From: Okibacterium sp. HSC-33S16
GTDB lineage: Bacteria > Actinomycetota > Actinomycetes > Actinomycetales > Microbacteriaceae
Length of the DNA stretch: 64,000 nt
Direction of reading: 5' to 3'
Assembly: GCF_024171565.1 (NCBI RefSeq)
Contig: NZ_JALJZZ010000001.1
Coordinates: 310,001 to 374,000, forward strand
Of this stretch, positions 62,475-64,000 are shown piece after piece. The position numbers were made by a program, and so were the translations under genes. Under the pieces are notes generated by a model, which was given only the letters and a program-made list of their open reading frames with translations, was not told the origin of the DNA and did not search any database. Position 1 is the stretch's first letter; each line of letters begins with the position of its first letter.

Positions 62475-62645
62475 GCACCGGAGCATATGCCTGGAGCAGG
62501 CATGACCGAAGGGCCGTGCGCCTCCCAATATGGAGAGGACTCGGTTGCTTTCATGTTGCCGCCTAGAGGCGTTCAAGGGGACGAAGATCCGCTGAGACTG
62601 GCGCTAAGAACGTTTGCGTACCGCGTCCTGTTGACGTCCGTCCGG
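62475..62645. other. Intergenic region, RidA / WYL regulator
   Basis: This 171-bp gap on the minus strand should contain the ridA promoter and the end of the WYL-regulator transcript. An inverted repeat ATGCCT/AGGCAT lies just upstream of ridA. Nothing else is evident. Confidence 0.4.
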
Positions 62646-63623
62646 TCAGTGCTTCGAGAGGTGCGTTGAGGGGGCGCTCGCGTGCGCGAAGCGGTCGGCG
62701 AGAAGGCGAAAGGCGTCGGCAAGTTGGGGTGGATCCTCGACCTCCATTGGTGCATCAAAGCGTCCCATCGATGCTGCCAGCGCCGTCCATGACCAGGAAC
62801 CGGCTCGGAGACGGCAGCGCTCGGGGCCCATGACCTCGACTGTGCCGTCTCCGGCGAACGGTATGACGCTGCCTGCGGGGAGGTCGAGGATCACAGTGCC
62901 GATGCATGGCCAGGCGTTCGTGTTCGCGGCCCCCTTGAATTTCGCCGAGACGTAGTTACTGACGTTTCCCCCGGGCACGACGCGAGGGGAGTACCGGGGT
63001 CCGGCGGGAACTTTGGGCGAAATACGGTCGACGCGGAACAGCCGCCAATCGTCGTGATCAAGGTCCCACGCGACCAGATACCACAGCCCGTTCGCCATGA
63101 CGACGTGATGAGGCTCGGTTCGCCGCGGTGAACTGCTGCCACTGCGGGCGTAGTCGAACCGGAGGATGGCGTGGTCTCTGATGGCAGTGCTGAGTGACAG
63201 CAAGACATGCGGGTCAGCGCGCGTCGAACTATCGGGCTGGGCGGCGAGCGTCGTGAAGCGGAGCGCATCAAGTCGGTGTCTCAATCGTGACGGCATCACC
63301 TGTCTTACCGTCGTTAAAGCCCGGACGGCTGCTTCCTCGATGTCCGCCCCGGACCCTACGGCTGATTGGAGTACCACGGCCAAGGCGATGGCCTGTTCGT
63401 CGTCGAAAAGCAGGGGCGGAAGCGCGCTGCCCGCTTCCAGGCGATAGCCGCCGTCCGGCCCTTTCGAAGCGTGGATGCGGTATCCCATCTCGCGGAGTCG
63501 ATCGACGTCTCGGCGAACCGTGCGGTCGGTGACGTGAAGCCGATCTGCCAGGACGGCGCCCGGCCAGTCCCGTCGCGTCTGCAGCAACGACAGTAAGAGG
63601 AGGAGCCGGGACGTCGATGACAT
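62646..63623 (-). CDS. WYL-domain transcriptional regulator (YafY-like)
   Basis: The 325-residue protein has an N-terminal DeoR-like HTH (RLLLLLSLLQTRRDWPGAVLADRLHVTDRTVRRDVDRLREMGY). A WYL-type ligand domain follows (LRFDYARS, HHVVMANGLWYLVAWDLDHDDWRLFRVDRI) and then the C-terminal WCX extension. The ATG at 63623 is preferred to the longer frame. It is divergent from a VOC-family gene 98 bp away, which it may regulate. That is a common pairing. Confidence 0.88.
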   Translation of the reverse strand: MSSTSRLLLLLSLLQTRRDWPGAVLADRLHVTDRTVRRDVDRLREMGYRIHASKGPDGGYRLEAGSALPPLLFDDEQAIALAVVLQSAVGSGADIEEAAVRALTTVRQVMPSRLRHRLDALRFTTLAAQPDSSTRADPHVLLSLSTAIRDHAILRFDYARSGSSSPRRTEPHHVVMANGLWYLVAWDLDHDDWRLFRVDRISPKVPAGPRYSPRVVPGGNVSNYVSAKFKGAANTNAWPCIGTVILDLPAGSVIPFAGDGTVEVMGPERCRLRAGSWSWTALAASMGRFDAPMEVEDPPQLADAFRLLADRFAHASAPSTHLSKH

Positions 63624-63721
63624 GACTTTGAGTCTAAATAGAAAAGCGGACCGAAACTGTCCTGTACTGCTGGGAGGGTGGCTACACCGGGATCGACCCG
63701 GGCGCAACCAAGGAGCAAAAC

Positions 63722-64000
63722 ATGCCTGTCACCACCACTCCCCATCTCAACTTCCGCGGCGATGCGCGAGCCGCCCTGGAGTTCTATCAGTCCGTTTTCG
63801 GCGGGCACAGCGTAATCGTGACCAATGAGGACGCCCACAGCGTTGAGACGCCTGATGAGGCCCAGCAGGTGAAATTCGGTCAGGTGATTGGCGAGAACGG
63901 ATTCCAGATCATGGCCTACGACGTCCCGGCAAGCGTCTCCTATGACCAGGGCGACAAATCGATGTTCGTCTCGGTTCGGGGAGGCTCAGCGGAGGAAATC
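63722..64000 (+). CDS. VOC/PhnB-like protein, N-terminal part
   Basis: The frame is open from ATG 63722 to the end of the window (93 codons). The residues TTPHLNFRGDARAALEFYQSVFGG and FGQVIGENGFQIMAYDVP match PhnB-like VOC proteins of about 135-150 residues, so roughly a third is missing. CAAGGAGCAAAAC precedes the start. It is divergent from the WYL regulator. Confidence 0.85.
   Translation, partial: MPVTTTPHLNFRGDARAALEFYQSVFGGHSVIVTNEDAHSVETPDEAQQVKFGQVIGENGFQIMAYDVPASVSYDQGDKSMFVSVRGGSAEEI

Overview
The window is a high-GC, densely packed bacterial chromosome segment. Gene order, lipobox and Tat signals, DUF501, a CTC-type ribosomal protein L25, the FtsB-DUF501-S8 protease-type II NADH dehydrogenase order and frequent leaderless-looking starts point to an actinobacterium, most probably a member of the Microbacteriaceae. 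I see no insertion sequence, prophage, CRISPR array or rRNA operon.

Layout. 1-7.4 kb is a housekeeping block: rsmI (5' part missing), metG, tatD, rsmA, a DUF4287-type gene, ispE and an ABC-F ATPase. 7.5-9.3 kb holds a cold-shock protein and a membrane fatty acid desaturase, both plausible cold-adaptation genes. 9.3-14.1 kb is an arabino-oligosaccharide cluster: a solute-binding lipoprotein, two permeases and a GH51 arabinofuranosidase, with no ATPase of its own. 14.3-17.6 kb is metQ-metN-metI plus a MarR regulator. 17.6-20.3 kb carries tRNA-Gln(UUG), glmU and prs. 20.3-23.2 kb has a small orphan gene, a CPBP membrane protease-like gene and gnd.

23.3-42.7 kb is the accessory core. It combines a GH3 glycosidase, two TIM-barrel sugar isomerase/epimerases, two Gfo/Idh/MocA dehydrogenases, a complete Dpp/Opp-type ABC importer, a LacI regulator, glucuronate isomerase (uxaC), fructuronate reductase (uxuB), a GPH-family sugar importer broken by a frameshift, a mannonate dehydratase-like enolase and a gluconokinase. 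Near-identical palindromes (consensus TTGGCAACCGGTTGCCAA) sit at every promoter region between 25.1 and 39.1 kb and mostly overlap the -35 element. I read this as one regulon controlled by the LacI protein at 33.9 kb. The proposed chain is import of a uronic-acid-containing glycoside, cleavage by GH3 hydrolysis and/or oxidation-elimination, then glucuronate to fructuronate to mannonate to 2-keto-3-deoxygluconate.

42.9-52.4 kb returns to housekeeping genes (rplY/ctc, pth, mfd, an SDR-ALDH pair, mazG, hisS). 52.5-54.5 kb encodes a membrane-anchored protein made almost entirely of short Gly/Ala repeats. 54.9-60.1 kb holds eno, an ftsB-like gene, DUF501, an anchored S8 protease and ndh. 60.2-64 kb has a tRNA with a UAA anticodon and short variable arm, small VOC, HxlR and RidA genes, a WYL-type regulator and the start of a second VOC gene, which runs off the end.

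Starts were chosen from ribosome-binding sites, 4-bp stop/start overlaps and -10 boxes placed 6-7 nt before the start codon, and often differ from the longest open frame.
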